From: JAVKMO01 sp031539345
Lineage (GTDB): Bacteria; Bacteroidota; Bacteroidia; Chitinophagales; Chitinophagaceae
Length of the DNA: 64,000 bases
Direction of reading: 5' to 3'
NCBI GenBank assembly: GCA_031539345.1
Contig: JAVKMO010000009.1
Coordinates: 1 to 64,000, forward strand
Shown in pieces: positions 63,164 to 64,000 of the stretch. The position numbers were made by a program, and so were the translations under genes. Below the pieces are notes generated by a model, which saw only the letters and a list, made by a program, of their open reading frames with translations, ran no database searches and was not told where the DNA came from. Position 1 is the stretch's first letter; every line of letters starts with the position of its first letter.

Positions 63164-64000
63164 ATGTGCCAATTTTCTCATTTACACGTTCACACAGAAT
63201 ACTCTCTTTTAGATGGTTTATCCAACATTAGTGCTTTGTATAAAAAAGCAGTAAAAGAAAATATGCCCGCAATTGCAATAACAGATCATGGCAATATGTT
63301 TGGTGTATTCAAATTTGTTGCAGAAGCCTATCAACACACAAATGATAAAATACCGAAAGTGAAACCCATTGTCGGTTGTGAGTTTTATGTTGTTAAAGAC
63401 CGCCGTATCAAGAATTTTACCAAAGACAATAAAGACCGCCGTTGCCACCAAGTGCTGTTAGCAAAAAATGCAATTGGTTATAAAAATTTAATGCGATTAT
63501 GCTCTTTGGGCTATATAGAAGGCTTGTATTCTAAGTATCCACGCATAGACAAAGAATTAATTGTACAATATAGTGAAGGCTTAATTGCAACCACGTGTTG
63601 CCTTGCTGGCAGTGTGCCAGAACTTATTTTACGCGAAGGAGAATTGAGTGGAGAATTAGAATTTAAATGGTGGTTAGATGTTTTTGGTGATGATTATTAT
63701 GTTGAATTACAAAGGCATGGCATCATTCAACAAGAAAAAGTGAACGAGGTTTTGATTCGTTTTGCAAAAAAATATAACGTCAAAATTATTGCGTCTAATG
63801 ATGCCCATTATGTTGATAGAGCAGATGAAAGTTTGCATGATATTTTACTGTGTATCAACACAGGCGAAAAAGTGGCTACGCCAAAAATGAATGACAGTAA
63901 TGATGACGATGAAAATTATGCTAAAGGCAAACGCTTCGGATTTTCTAACGACGAGTTTTATCTCAAGTCTGTTGATGAAATGAAAACTTTATTCAAAGAC
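63164..64000 (+). CDS. dnaE: DNA polymerase III alpha subunit (partial, N-terminal)
   Basis: The first 279 codons of the replicative polymerase; the gene runs off the right edge. It begins MCQFSHLHVHTEYSLLDG, the N-terminal PHP domain with its HxH metal motif, then AIAITDHGNMFGVFKF and CEFYVVKDRR. IIASNDAHYVDRADESLHDI and the FYLKSVDEM block of the PHP-to-palm region follow. The start is the only ATG before this conserved sequence. About 125 nt separate it from the ABC exporter, with only a weak hairpin (63039-63061) between. Confidence 0.94.
   Translation, partial: MCQFSHLHVHTEYSLLDGLSNISALYKKAVKENMPAIAITDHGNMFGVFKFVAEAYQHTNDKIPKVKPIVGCEFYVVKDRRIKNFTKDNKDRRCHQVLLAKNAIGYKNLMRLCSLGYIEGLYSKYPRIDKELIVQYSEGLIATTCCLAGSVPELILREGELSGELEFKWWLDVFGDDYYVELQRHGIIQQEKVNEVLIRFAKKYNVKIIASNDAHYVDRADESLHDILLCINTGEKVATPKMNDSNDDDENYAKGKRFGFSNDEFYLKSVDEMKTLFKD

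Overview
The window is 64 kb of an AT-rich chromosome, almost certainly from a member of the Bacteroidota. Several things point there. Starts lack Shine-Dalgarno sequences and have A/T-rich leaders. The ribosomal protein bL31 is the zinc-free B type. A 31-residue Arg/Lys-rich mS38 (AURKAIP1/COX24)-like gene is present. There are streptopain-type C10 proteases, IPT/TIG and PQQ-propeller lipoproteins, a stand-alone delta-1-pyrroline-5-carboxylate dehydrogenase, and an RNase G beside TPR genes. The family-level affiliation cannot be read from the sequence alone. No tRNA, rRNA or CRISPR array was seen.

Layout. 1-17 kb is mostly housekeeping: mazG-trpC, a COG2509 flavoprotein, panC, a flippase-like membrane protein, a dicarboxylate/amino-acid symporter, rpmE2, mtgA, dprA, pruA, ribH, TPR proteins, rng and the mS38-like gene. 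At 17.4-19.2 kb lies a dead 2-keto-3-deoxygluconate pathway (kdgK with three frameshifts, eda with one). 19.3-29 kb holds atpG, scpB, an ABC-2 permease, a lipid-kinase homologue, rfbD, a PASTA protein, a 1247-residue MORN-repeat protein and pth. 31.8-34 kb has fumC and rsmE. 34-36.3 kb is a short accessory stretch (DUF389 membrane protein, small lipoprotein). 36.4-43 kb has an aldehyde dehydrogenase with a divergent AraC regulator, a nonsense-mutated DUF779 gene and pyruvate carboxylase. 43.4-47.2 kb has coaD, uppS, an outer-membrane barrel and a PAP2 lipoprotein. 47.3-49.6 kb is a frameshifted type II restriction-modification pair. 49.7-64 kb has a receiver-only response regulator, a propionyl-CoA-type synthetase, recQ, pabB plus a class IV aminotransferase, an ABC exporter and the start of dnaE.

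The most interesting structure is a pair of accessory islets built on the same plan. One (about 2.6 kb) lies downstream of pth and the other (about 4.6 kb) downstream of the acyl-CoA synthetase gene. Each is a minus-strand operon of exported proteins opposing its host gene. Each is bounded on both sides by a direct repeat of the 3' end of that host gene (86 nt and about 56 nt). In each, the promoter-proximal gene carries a hypermutable simple-sequence tract at its extreme 5' end: eleven copies of a heptanucleotide before a C10 protease, and a run of twelve C in a lipoprotein. The protease switch currently reads as OFF from its likely ATG, and the lipoprotein switch reads as ON. This looks like phase-variable surface or secreted protein cassettes inserted at gene 3' ends. 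No integrase or transposase is visible in either.

Gene decay is unusually common for 64 kb: kdgK, eda, both RM genes, DUF779 and a TIG lipoprotein are broken, mostly by single-base frameshifts. The rest of the coding sequence is intact, so a general sequencing-error explanation is possible but not favoured.
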